From contig JAGPYM010000006.1 of the NCBI GenBank assembly GCA_020736575.1, positions 1,860,001 to 1,924,000 of the forward strand: 64,000 nt of DNA, written 5' to 3'. The notes under the pieces were generated by a model, which saw only the letters and a program-made list of their open reading frames with translations, was not told the DNA's origin and ran no database searches. Positions 12,591 to 24,700 of this stretch are shown here, in pieces (the first letter of the stretch is position 1; each line of letters opens with the position of its first letter). Both the position numbers and the translations under genes were made by a program. This DNA comes from Thelonectria olida. Its lineage: Eukaryota; Ascomycota; Sordariomycetes; Hypocreales; Nectriaceae.

Positions 12591-14539
12591 ATGTTTACCC
12601 AGCCAGTTTCTTCGCCGCCTCCTGGCCCGACGACAACAACTTCGAGCACGACGACCACAACGACGTCTCGCCCCAGTCGCCTTCGCGGTCTCAGCTATTT
12701 GCGCAACTACACGCAGAACCACATTCTGTCCCGCGACGGCCACCACACGGGCAGTGGTCCTGCAACTGCGCCGGGCACTGGCAGTGGTACTGGAAGTGGG
12801 AGCACGTCCCCTGGCCGACACACAGTCTCCCTCACGCGATCCCTCAGCCATTCGCCAACCACGACTGGTCCACCACCGCCCTCCCAGAGTAACCACTTGA
12901 CCCTCGTCAGTTCCACGCCCGATCCCGTGAGGGCTCCCACCACGAATATTACCGCCTCGACCTCGACCTCGTCGCCTTTTGCTGACCCTGTTCCCGAATT
13001 TCCATCATCAACAACTTCTGCCATCCCCAACTCTGCTTCGCAGCCAGCCGCTTCCCTTTCTGCTGCATCCGACCCTCAGAGTTCTCAGAACCCCGCCGCC
13101 GCTGCAGAATCATCCCCCGATCCATCTTCGACATCACTGTCCAACGTCAACGACGACATGACCCGAGCAAGAGCCTCGACCACTGGCGAGGCCTCCCCTA
13201 ATCCTCCCGACACCATGCCTTCAATTCGCTTTTCTGCATACTACGACCCGCGATCCACCCGCCCGTCGCTTACTTTCCCCCCCATCTCCAGGACGCTCCC
13301 CACCGGCAGCGAAAGAATTCGAGTTGGTCGTTATTCCGAGCGCGATAGCCACTCCATGGCCAACGCCCCTGGGAACCAGCCCTCCGCTGCCCCCGTCGGC
13401 TTCAAGAGCAAGGTCGTCAGTCGCCGACACTGTGAATTTTGGTATGAGAACGGCAAGTGGTACATTAAGGATGTGAAGAGTTCCAGCGGTACTTTTTTGA
13501 ACCACATCCGCCTCAGCCCGCCATCTCAAGAAAGTAAGGCATTTCCCGTCAATGATGGCGACATTGTACAACTCGGTATCGACTTTAAGGGAGGCGAGGA
13601 AATGATTTTCCGTTGTGTCAAGATGCGTCTGGAACTCAACCGGGGTTGGCAGAATAAGTTGAACACTTTTAAGTCCGTCTTCCTAAATAACCAAACAGAA
13701 TACTTCGTGTAGCCATGATTGCTAACGTTTGGAATAGCATGGCTGCCCATAAGCGCCTACAGAACATGGCTGCGACTGGAGCGGCTGGCAGCAGCTCCCA
13801 GGATTGCTCAATATGCTTAAGCTCCATTGCTGTAAGTTTTGCAGACTTGTCTTGTCTTGTACAACAATCACTGGAGACTATACTGATATGCGAATAGCCG
13901 TGCCAATCCTTGTTCGTGGCGCCTTGCTCCCATACTTGGCATTTCAAGTGCGTGAGATCGCTCCTCATGTCACCTCAATATCCCATCTTTATTTGCCCCA
14001 ACTGTCGCGCTGGCGCCGATCTCGAAGCGGATGTGGACGAACTTGCCGAGGAATGGCAGCAAATGAAGAAGGAGGAGGAAGCAGAAGCAGAGGCGGAATC
14101 CGGCAACGAAGCCTTAGCCAGAGTCGAGACTAAGGCGGTGCCCGGGGCACCCAATTTGGCCCAGGAAGCCTTGACTCCAGAACGAGCAACTCCAGACGAG
14201 GTCGAGGTCGATCCTATGGACGTCACAGTCAACATCACACCCGAGAGCCCGCAGCGAGGAATTCTTCCGCATGCCATCTCCGAGCCCTTGCCTATCAGAA
14301 GTCCGGCCTCGGGCGCAGGCCGACAGGTATTGCGAGACAGTCGGACACCAACACCACCAGGACTAACAAACGGCGCAGAAGGTCCCATTACCCCAAGAAA
14401 TAACGCCGGACCATGGGTTTTCGACGGTAGTGCCGGACGCAACGGTGATGCAACGCTGGCAGGAATGAGGAGTCTTGATGCTGCTGCCGACATGGACGTT
14501 CCTAGGGCACCATCTAGTGATGACTCGAGTTCTCGGTAG
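12591..14539 (+). CDS. DMA1: FHA-RING E3 ubiquitin ligase Dma1
   Basis: Exons 12591..13672, 13738..13831 and 13898..14539 encode about 605 residues. A long Ser/Thr/Pro-rich N-terminus (about 1-235) precedes an FHA domain with RIRVGRYSERDS, SKVVSRRHCEFWYENGKW, VKSSSGTFLNHIRLS and NDGDIVQLG (about 240-345), which would bind phosphothreonine. A RING finger follows: CSICLSSIAPCQ, then CSHTWHFKC and CPNC; the second intron sits inside it. FHA followed by RING is diagnostic of Dma1/Chf1 (yeast) and Dma1 (fission yeast). These ligases act in the spindle-position checkpoint, septin organisation and control of mitotic exit. The tail after residue about 430 is acidic and then disordered. The first donor is the weak GTCCGT at 13673, chosen because it restores NTFNMAAHKRLQNM. 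Confidence 0.92.
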
Positions 14540-15941
14540 GGCTGGCTCGAAGATTACGATGCACCTGGCCTCTATCGATGAGTTCATGCCGACATATCAA
14601 TGTTGGATGCCTTGTTCGGCGACGTATGTGGACAGATCGATTCCTTTCTGACCCTCATGACGACGCCTCCATTTTGCACTTTTTGTCTTGGGACCTATAT
14701 GTTGCAGAGCACAGGCGTTGGAGGAGTTTATTTTGTTGTCATTCCTTCTTCCTCCCACTGCCCAATTTCTCGCGAAGAGGATAGGGGCTCAACACACAAC
14801 GGAGCGCAAATTTGGCAAATTTGCTTTTGGGGCGGAAGAACGGTCTTTGTTTAGGCATAGCGGTTATAAGCGATTCTTGTACACGGCGACAGAGACTGCT
14901 CGGGATTATTTGGATTATTTGGGAATTTCGCCGAGCACTACTAGATAAGTTGGCACGTTTATATAGATCGTGAGTCGAATTCGAGGTCGCGGTCCCTTGT
15001 TGGAATTGGAATTGGGAGGTTGATAATGAGACGGGTTACAAAGAAATACAACCTTGATCCCACCGCGAACCTTGATACTCTCGTATTTATATTTTTTCTG
15101 TTCATTTTTATCTGATTAGCCAACCCCCATGGCTGAGTCCTCTGAAAATTGGTGTTGCGGAGACGATGCTCCCTGAAGATTCAAGTTACTTGGAGAGTAT
15201 CACTTGGAGATTGGTGCCAAGGGATATATCGCGTTAAGAAAGGTTAAATCTGAAGATTCGACGGGGACTGAAGGCGCATAATGCAGATTCCTTTGAAGTC
15301 GGTGTATTTGAATTGGCTTCGCTAGTTCATCATAGTGAGAGACAAGCCAGATGTCATATCGCAGTGGCAATCCGCCCTTACCTAGAAGCCAAGCCATATA
15401 GTAGGTATAAAGTATTGAATGATAATAGGAGCGTGCTAATAAGGGTTGTGTGTTATGTGCTTGTGCTCAGCCTGTAGTTAGGTACCTAGGTAAATAAGGT
15501 ATCGCGAACAAATGAAGCTGACCGTCCATTGACATACCGTCATCCGTATATTCCATTTAGCTCACAGTGGCAATCCCATGCCAAACAACCTTAGGGACCA
15601 CTGTTATATCATCTCGAACAAGGCACTTTCTCTCGTTTCAGCCTGGAAACAAATCTCATCGAATATGGTATGCCAATAACACGGCTCATGATGAAATCCA
15701 CAAGCCCCAACTCGGTTGTTCGAAAGCCACGGCTCCTACCCCGGACTGCCCCATTATGTCATCAGAAAAAAAAACTCCGGCACCGAGATGATCCGGCGTA
15801 TCGCCGAATCCGATACCGCGATTGATTTGCTTGTGCTTCGACGGTGGCCAATTTTCCTGCGACAGGATAATTCGTTAATTAAGGACCTGTTCCCAAAACT
15901 AAGCAAGCATTGTATTGCTGTGATTTATTCCGTCAGCAAGC
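14540..15941. other. Gene-free interval, DMA1 3' flank and MAS2 upstream region
   Basis: Nothing recognisable is encoded. The left part is probably the DMA1 3' UTR. The right part, before the mitochondrial-protein ATG at 15942, shows A/T-rich stretches but no clear TATA element. Confidence 0.45.
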
Positions 15942-17703
15942 ATGTTGCGACAATTAGGTGCACGACTGCCCTCGAGGGTAAGAACCGGAGGCTCACGGCT
16001 CTGGGGGCAGACTGCTGGCTTTTCGCTGTCTGCGAAGAGGCCCATGGCTCAGCATGCTCAGGTAAGACTAAACTGGTCCTTCTCTCCCGAAACGACAAGA
16101 CATCTAATGTCTTGAAAAGCAGCTCGACCCCACGACACTCGATAATGTCACGACTCTCCCCAACGGCCTCCGCGTCGCTTCCGAAGCCCTCCCCGGATCC
16201 TTCGCTGGCGTCGGTGTCTACGTCGAAGGCGGCTCCCGCTTCGAGAACGCTTCCCTCCGCGGTGTTTCGCACATTATGGACCGCCTCGCCTTCAAGTCCA
16301 CCTCCAAACACACCGCCGACCAAATGCTCGAACAGGTCGAGGCCCTCGGCGGCAACATCCAGTGCGCCAGCTCCCGCGAGTCCATGATGTACCAGGCCGC
16401 CACCTTCAACAACGCCGTGCCGCAAACCGTTCAGCTGCTCGCCGAGACGATCCGCGATCCCCAAATCACCGACGCCGAGGTGGCCGATCAGATCGAGACG
16501 GCCCGGTATGAGATCCGAGAGATTTGGAGCAAGCCCGAACTCATCCTGCCCGAGCTTGTGCACACGGCTGCGTTCAAGGATAACACTCTTGGAAACCCCC
16601 TGCTGTGTCCCGAGGAGCGGTTAGGGAGCATCAACCGCAACACTGTTCAGATGTATCGCGATCTGTTCTATCGCCCTGAGCGCATGGTGGTCGCATTCGC
16701 CGGCATTGAGCATGGCGAGGCCGTTGAGCTGAGCAACAAGTTCTTTGGCGACATGCCCAGGGAGTCAGTATCGCAGACTGGATCGGAAACGAGCGAGAGC
16801 GAGCTGTCAGATAGCGAAACCAGCACGTCATCTCTGTCCTCATCGTCATCGTCCTCACCCAACTTGCTCTCCAAGATTCCCTTTTTCAAGAACATCTCCA
16901 CCTCCGCCGCAAAGAATGCCGCCGTCCTCGATACTCCCCCTTCACAGCTCGACCTTCTAAAACCTTCTCACTACACCGGCGGCTTCCTCTCCCTGCCCCC
17001 TCAGCCCCCCTCGCTCACCAACATTCCCAACTACACCCACATCCACATCGCCTTCGAAGGCCTGCCTGTTGCCTCCGACGACATCTACGCCCTCGCAACC
17101 CTGCAAACCCTCCTCGGCGGAGGCGGCTCCTTCTCGGCCGGCGGCCCCGGAAAGGGCATGTACTCGCGACTCTACACCAACGTTCTCAACCAATACGGCT
17201 GGGTCGAGTCCTGCGTCGCCTTTAACCACTCCTACACCGACTCGGGTCTCTTCGGCATCTCGGCATCATGCCTCCCCGGCCGTACCAGCGCTATGATCGA
17301 CGTCATCTGTCAGGAGCTTCGCGCCCTGACTCTCGACACGGGCTTCTCTAGTCTACAGGAGCAGGAGGTGTCTCGCGCGAAGAACCAGCTCCGCTCCAGC
17401 CTCCTTATGAACCTCGAGAGCCGCATGGTCGAGCTTGAGGATCTCGGCCGCTCCATTCAGGTTCACGGCCGAAAGATTCCTGTGAAGGTCATGTGTGATA
17501 AGATTAATGCCGTCACCGTCAAGGATCTGCGTCGTGTGGCCAGCATGGTTGTCGGCGGCAAGGTGAAGAACCCCGGACAGGGCAGCGGCGCTCCTACCGT
17601 TGTGCTGCAGGAGGCTCAAGCCTATGGCATTAGCAACCACACCATGTCTTGGGACCAGATTCAAGACCGAATTGAGAGCTGGAAGCTCGACGGCCGCTCC
17701 TAG
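15942..17703 (+). CDS. MAS2: Mitochondrial processing peptidase alpha subunit
   Basis: Exon 15942..16061 (40 codons) encodes an arginine-rich, acid-free N-terminus beginning MLRQLGARLPSRVRTGG, a typical matrix-targeting presequence. It is spliced across 16062..16122 to 16123..17703, giving about 566 residues. The mature part starts LDPTTLDNVTTLPNGLRVAS and is an M16-family protein. Where the catalytic beta subunit has the zinc motif HxxEH, this one has SHIMDRLAFKST, so it is the non-catalytic alpha subunit. The glycine-rich substrate loop GGGGSFSAGGPGKGMYSRL is present. The alpha/beta heterodimer removes presequences from imported precursors in the matrix. A serine-rich acidic insertion (about residues 255-295) interrupts the two M16 halves. 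An upstream ATG at about 15788 would not read into the conserved frame. Confidence 0.93.
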
Positions 17704-18471
17704 ACGATCTGATTTTGATTTAGATGTTTATAATCTGCTGTATTGGCAGGATAGCAATCTGTGTCCGCAAGGAGGGGAACTAATACTTCCTAATATGAAA
17801 CGGGATATAGACGAACCTCGCGGGCTGTCGACCACGCCACTCAACAATCCGTGAGCAAAACAAAACGAGAAGGATGAGAAGGGATGTATTATAGGTGGTG
17901 TATAGTATATATCGGATGGGATGAATCAACGGCCACGGTGGTAGACTAGGCGAGCACAACGCGGTGAAGGGACTTGTCATGACAAGGAGATGTTTGATGT
18001 ACCTAGCAACGGTTTGTAACGTCCGGCTATCCGCCCCAAAAAGCACATATTGAAAGAAGGGCTTGCTGTTATAGAAGTGAATGCCGAAGACGTATCTACA
18101 CTAAATATTTGGATAACCAGATATAGATGAACAAGAAGCCATACAAAGTTGCAACAGTTCCATAGGCTTCAAGGGCGAGGTCTGAACTGCCTTCTGGCAA
18201 TTCACATGGATCCGTGTCAACTGTATCTTAGACATGGATGCATCAATTGTGAATGTATCTCAAATTTCACCAAGTTTATGTCTAAATATTGAAAAGTCAT
18301 GATATACCAGAGCTCCAATTCACCACCCGACTTTCTTTAAATTCTTCCCAGTGTATATGTAAGTTGTGCGCCTGCTGACCTTTGCTGTGTTCCGTATTCC
18401 TTTAATAATAGTATTGCGGTCTGGTATAAACAAATTCCAAATTGAAGTGAGAATTTTGGTCGAGGTGACGA
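17704..18471. other. Convergent 3' flank between MAS2 and the YML020W-like gene
   Basis: A 768-bp A/T-rich spacer holds the two facing 3' ends. No ORF or RNA gene was recognised. Termination signals for both genes are expected here. Confidence 0.45.
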
Positions 18472-21218
18472 TCACAGTTTCGACCGGACAGCTTCCAGCC
18501 GATACTTTACGTCTTTGAGGGCCTTGTTAGTGGGCTTCCAGTCATCGAATTGGCGAAGCAACTCGTTTGCCTCGGCGCTGAGCTCTGTCTTCACAAAGTC
18601 TTCTTCTAGTAAACCGCGCATGATCCACGGTAAGACAAATGGGTTTGCGGAGGCGAGAGGGCCCTGGCGTGACGTGATTTCACAAGGAGGCGGGTTTTGT
18701 ACTGGAGCTGTCTCAAGGGCGTGAGAGATGGCGAGGTCGTAAATAGCATCGTCGAAGTAAAGACGGGAGTGACCGGCACCGGAGTAGAGGGAACCAGCGA
18801 GAGAAACAGAGAGCTCGCGAATGAGTCCGTGATCGGAGACTCCTAGATTGCGAAGCTTGAGGGCGAAACCTATGAGGTGAGCAATAAAGTCTGGAGCATG
18901 GACGCGTCCATCGATGAAGACTGCACGGTAGATGTAAGGGTGATTGGCAGGAGAGTAGACGGCCGACTTGATATACTTGTTAGCAACCATTCTCAAGAGC
19001 ATGCCATGAAATAACTTACCTCCATAGGAACCAACTGATCATCAATGCTCCCGATGAAGGTAATTCGAGCCCCGTAGTCGAGAACCTTCTTAAGAGATGC
19101 CTCAAACCGCTTCGAATTATCACTTTCAGGGTTTGCAAAGTCCCAAAGTTCAGCTGCCGAGCCCATTAACAGGCTTGATTTGATGTCTGGAAAGGGCCCC
19201 ATTGAGACGCCAGCCATGGCGCAGACGCCTATCTTGGCATGGGTGATAATTCCCAGATCAATCAGCTTCTCGAGTAGCATGATACTGACTGGGACACCCT
19301 GAGAGTGGCATGCGATGACAATGAGATCGGCACTTCGTATATGTTCCATCCAATTGAGCATGAGTTTCCACAGGTTTTCCACGCGGTCTTTGATCTTGCC
19401 TTCACCCTCAAGGGCTACTTTTTCAATTTCACAATCACCGCATCCATGGTCCTCTGCCCATCGTCGGATGGACTCGGCGCAGAGGGTCGCAAAACGAAGA
19501 GATGTTCCAGTTGGCTGACCTATCATGGGCCGAAGGTAGCTGGCTGGGAAGAGACCATGCACACCAATGGCAATGGCTTTCTGAATCTTTGGTGGATCTT
19601 TGACTCGGACGACATGGTTGGCGGGTGGTTGTTGTGTATGGAGGAGAAATTGCGTGATTTGCTTCAGAATAGATGGGTTCTCCTTCATCCTGTATGTACT
19701 TGAGAATGCCGGAAGAAGGAGATTATTCTGAAGTTTCGTCGCGATTTCGGACTCAGTGATGGATTTGTTTGACGAGTCTACCTTTGGAGCCATTTGGCCA
19801 ATATCCTGAGTCTGGGGTGCTGTACTGGTAGGCGTAGATGTACCAGATGAGGGCAAGGACGAAGAGTCAAGTTCCACGGAAGTAGGACGAAGGCGCCTTG
19901 TTCTCCGCCACGTTGACCTGCCTCCTGTCTTGATTTCCTTGGGCTTGGAGGCAGTTTCAGGTGTCTTGGTCGGGCTTTGTGATACATCACTCTCCTCCAT
20001 TGGCTTGGGATGCGCCTCCGAGACTTCACCCATGACGGCAATCTCCCCAGACTCAGGAGAAGTTGGGCTTCCCTTGGGTTTGGGCGAATCTCTGGACCAA
20101 AATGCCCAAGTAGAACCTACTTGGGGAGCGGGCTCATGCTTGTGTGGAGGTGAAGGAGGAGGCGGAGGTGCGTCCGTCATTGTCGCATCTTCAGGCTCTT
20201 GATCTGGTGCTGGATCGGACTGGACAACCGGAGTTGGATCCGTAGTTGTTGACGGATTGGCAGAAGCGCGCCATAATCCAAACCAGGAGGCCGTGGGAGC
20301 GCCCTTGGCCACTTGCGATGACACATCTTTCATGACATCATCTTCCTGTCCGGTTTGCGCGGGAGGAGTCGCTGGCCGGCGCTGCTCGGCCTCACTAGAG
20401 AGTGGCTTTGGAGGGTCCTCGACAGGTTCCTTCGTGGGCTCTTCCGTAGTCGTCGGTGGTAGCTTTTGAGCCATTTCGGTGTTGTTTTTTGTAGATGCAG
20501 GCTTCGTTTCTGAGACCGGAGCCCTTGCTAACCAGCCAAACCAACCAGCCGAAGGTGTTGGTTGCGGAGCGGTAGTTGGATCGGAAGCTGTCTCAGCATC
20601 TGGTTTGTTGTCCTCTTGCGGGGGCTCGGGATCTTGAGATGATGGAGGTTCGTCGTCGGGTTTCTGGGGCGCCGTCTGTTGAGAGTCTTCGTTCGCAACC
20701 GTCTCGCTCGCCTTCGCTTCGGGAATGTTGGGCAAGCCTCGGATCGTGCTGGTTGTGCTGTGTAGACTGGCCGAGTCGTCCGCCTTCTTAGAGTCGAATC
20801 GACTTAGGTCCAGGGCTTTATTCGATTTGACAGTGCCGCCAAGGATGTGTTCTTTTGCGACCGATGTTGAGGCTGCGGCTTTGGGGGGCGCTGGCCAGGA
20901 GGCGTACCAACTCTTTGCCTTCTTGATCTGTCGGTAAAATGTTAAGACGATACGACGCTGAGAAGACATGGCTGGAAAAGCCAATCAAGGAAGAAATCAT
21001 ACAGCGTGCTGTTCGTCCTGACCAGACCATGTACCGGGATTGCTGCCGGTCGCGCGTCGTGGAGGAGACATTTGGTCGCTGTAGGACCTGGCCGCCGAGG
21101 GCGAGGTGGATGCCTGTGATAGTGACGTAGGGTCCGTCTTCGCAGAGACGGGGGTGGGAATGGGTTGCGACTGCTGTGCTTCCGCCGGGTTAGGGCGTGC
21201 CCTCTTTCGAGGAAGCAT
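18472..21218 (-). CDS. YML020W-like alpha/beta-hydrolase-fold protein
   Basis: Three minus-strand exons, 21218..21003, 20927..19020 and 18975..18472, give about 875 residues. Exon 1 supplies a basic disordered start (MLPRKRARPNPAEAQQ). Exon 2 opens with IKKAKSWYASWPAPPKAA, then runs through about 350 residues of Pro/Glu/Thr-rich linker containing three spaced ASWFGLW/SAGWFGWLAR-like tryptophan motifs. The conserved domain begins near LPAFSSTYRMKENPS and contains GVHGLFPASYLRPMIGQPTGTS and ACHSQGVPVS, the G-x-S-x-G-type nucleophile elbow (here C-H-S-Q-G). It resembles the uncharacterised yeast YML020W family; the substrate is unknown. Intron 2 is very short (44 nt) if the acceptor is at 18976. 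A second acceptor nine bases further on would drop three residues and place the branch site more normally. The gene is divergent from RRP5. Confidence 0.82.
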
Positions 21219-21707
21219 CACGAGTAGATATAAAAGGGAAGAGAGGCCATGGGCTCGAATAGATAACGTGGCCTAAGTATGTGTCTTGCTCGTTCTGGGT
21301 GTTTTCCTGATAATCCAAGTCTAGGTAAGTCAATCGGTTTTGCTCCGAGACGCTGCTGCTTTGTCGCGTTATCAGCCAGTCCGCCCACCCCTCCACCAAC
21401 CGAAATGGGCCTAGTGTCCCAACAGTGGACCAGGCTCCAGGACACGGGCAACACGAAGCAATTAATTGCAGCTGGTCACTGCATCGGAACCGGGAAAACC
21501 TGTGTGCCAGAGTGGTGGCCAGTGCTGCAAACTGGGCTCCTTGATGGGGCCCGCATAATTCTGGCTTATCGACGAGCCACTATCCTTATCGCCTTATCGC
21601 CGTCCCGCCGTTCGAAAAAAAAATTCGAGCCATGATTTTCTAGGTACAATCCCACTCTTGTCTCAAGCGACACAGCGGATGTTGTTGTTGCGCCGACGTT
21701 TTTGACA
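21219..21707. promoter_or_regulatory. Divergent promoter region between the YML020W-like gene and RRP5
   Basis: 489 bp separate the two outward-pointing start codons. There is no ORF of note. A poly-A run at about 21616 lies close to the RRP5 start. Motif content was not resolved further. Confidence 0.45.
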
Positions 21708-24700
21708 ATGAGCAACCTCAAGCGAAAGGAGGCCCCCGGGGGGATCCTCCTGCGAAATCCGCGAAGAATACAAAAGAGGCGAGACCCTCAAAAAATGAAG
21801 TCTCCGCCAAGGATGCGAAATTGACAAAGGCCCCCAAGCCCAAGAAGAGCTCCGACGAAGCTGAGAAGGCTCCCGTTGTCTCGCGCTTGAAAGATGAAGA
21901 ACCAATGTTTCCTCGAGGAGGTGGCAGTGTCCTCACTCCCCTTGAACAGAAGCAAATTCAGCTCGAAGCCAAGGCTGACGCTTTGCGCGACGAGGAGTTC
22001 AATACTGGCGGCAAGGTACTCTCGAAGAAGAAGCGGAAGTCGGCACTGAAGGGCGACAAGAAGGACAAGAAAGGCGACAAGACAGGTACTCAGAAAGAAG
22101 ATATCGTCAAGGTCGAGAGTCTCAGCTTCAAGGTAAGCGCCCAATCTTTCATCAACCCTTAACCACCACTTACATCTGTGTAGAAACTCGTCAAGGGTTC
22201 CCTCGTCCTTGGCCAGATCACTCGAATTAGCCACCTCAACGTCGAAGTCACCCTTCCCAACAACCTCGTAGGCCATGTTTCAATCGTGGCCGTCTCAGAA
22301 CAACTGACCGGACGACTGGAAAACAACACCGCCGAGAAGGACGACGAGGATGCAGACGATGAGGAGGACCAGGAGGATTCAGAGAACAGTGTCAAGCTCA
22401 AATCTATTTTCACAATTGGCCAATATCTCCGAGTCTACGTAATTTCTACGATGGACGAGACTTCCACGACGAAAAAACAACGAAACATCGAGCTCTCTCT
22501 GCGACCCGCCGAGACCAACACCGGATTGGAGAAGGATGATGTTGTTGTCAACAGCACTGTTATGGCGGCAGTTGTCAGTGTCGAAGACCGAGGATTTGTC
22601 ATGGATTTGGGAATCAAGGGCTTGAATGCTTTCTTGGCCAGGAGTGAGCTTGACTCCAGCATCGACGAGGAGAAGTTGCAACCTGGAGCCGTCTTCCTCT
22701 CCCAGGTCATCTCAAAGGGTGCTAATGGCAAGATGGCTCAATTGTCCTTGAAGCATGAGAAGCTCGGTGATCCCAAGGCTGTTCCCGTCGACGCCACCAC
22801 GATCAGCACCTTCCTTCCCGGTACCATCGCCGATGTTCTGGTCTCCAACACCGATCGTCGAGGATTGGCTGGTAAGGTGCTGGGATCTCTGGATGTCACA
22901 GCTGATCTGATTCACTCTGGGGCAGGCCCTGCAGGAGTCAGCCTCGAGTCAGCATATAAGATTGGCTCAAGAGTCAAGGCGAGGGTCATCTGCAACTTTC
23001 CTGCGGCCAGGGAGCCTAAACTCGGCATTTCTCTTCTACCTCATATCACCTCACTCAAGCAGAGGCGCCCAACTAAGAGTACGGACTCAAAGAAGCCTCC
23101 CACCGACGTTCTTCCAATCTCATCTCTGGTTGAGAAGTGCACAGTGCGTCACGTGGAGGCTGAGATTGGTCTGTTCGTCGACATTGGCATGCCTGGATTG
23201 AGTGGTTTCGTTCATATTTCCCGAGTCAAGGATGGCAAAGTCGACGCTTTGTATGAGTCAAGCGGCCCCTACAAGGTTGGATCCGAGCACAAGGGACGTG
23301 TTGTTGGATACAACGAGATGGACGGGATGTTTCAGCTCTCCTTTGAACAGTCAATTCTGGATCGACAGTATTTGCGTCTCGCAGATGTGCCTGTTGGTGC
23401 TGTTGTCACTTGCGAAGTTGTGAAAGTTACCATCGGCGAGAAAGGAGTCAGCGGCCTGGTCCTCAAGCTTAATGATGGCATTTCTGGCTATGTGCCTGAA
23501 CTTCACCTTTCTGACGTTCAACTGAAAAATCCTGAAAAGAAGTTCCGAGCAGGCATGAAGGTAAAAGCTCGAGTTCTGTCCATCAATCTGTTCAAGAGGC
23601 GAATGCGCCTTACCCTCAAGAAGACCCTCGTCAACTCCGAGGCTCCCGTTATCAAGAACTTTGGGGATGTGAGCGTTGGCATGCAGGTGCCTGGCACCAT
23701 CGTCGATATCAAGCCTGCGGGTGCCCTCATTCAGTTCTTTGGCTTCCTTAAAGGTTATCTCCCTATCTCTGAGATGAGTGAGGCCTATATCAAAGACCCC
23801 AATGAGCACTTCCGTATCGGTCAGGTTGTTAGTGTTCATGTTTTGGATGTCGACCCCGAGAAGAGAAGGCTTGTCGTCTCGTGCAAGGATCCTTCCGCGT
23901 TCGGTTTGGAGAAACAGAATGCGTTGAAGGCCCTGAAGCTTGGAGACGTGGTCTCTGCCAAGGTCACGCAGAAGACAGAAGATCAGGTTTACGTAGAGCT
24001 GGATAGCGGATTGAGGGCTATTCTCTCCGTTGGCCAACTCACTGACAAGTCAATCTCGAAGAGCCAATATGAGCTCAAAAGAATCTCTGTTGGTCAGACC
24101 CTTTCAAATCTGGTGGTCATCGAGAAGAACGAAAAGCGCCGAGCAGTTATTGTATCCAAGAAGCCAAGCCTTGTCAACGCTTCCAAGGATAAGACTTTAC
24201 TCACTGCCTTCGAGGACGCCAAAGACGGTGCCATTGTTCCCGGATTCGTTCACAACGTCACCGCTACTGCCGTCTTCGTTCAATTTGCCGGCGGTCTCAA
24301 GGCTCTCCTCCCCAAGGGTCGTCTCTCTGCAGTGGTGCAGGCACAGCCCGACTTTGGAATGCACAAGAACCAGTCAATCGAGGTTAAGATTACCTCCCTC
24401 ATCCCTGACCTCCAACGTATCCTGGTTTCTCCCCCAGAGTTCAAAGATCAACCCGAGTCAGACAACAAAACAAAGGAAGTGGACAAGAAACCCACCGACG
24501 ATTTATCATTTGGAGCCAGTGTCGAGGCCAGGGTAACATCCGTCAAGGATACCCAGGTCAACGTCCAGATTGTCGGTACTCAAACACAAGGCCGAATCGA
24601 TGTCTCCCAAGTCTTTGATTCCTGGGATGATATTCCCGATGCCAAGGACCCTCTTGACACTTTCCACAAGAAACAAGTTCTCCCAGTTCGTATCATGGGA

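Noticed and set aside
15925..16563. 212-codon minus-strand frame
   Set aside because: Antisense of the MPP alpha N-terminal region; no motif.
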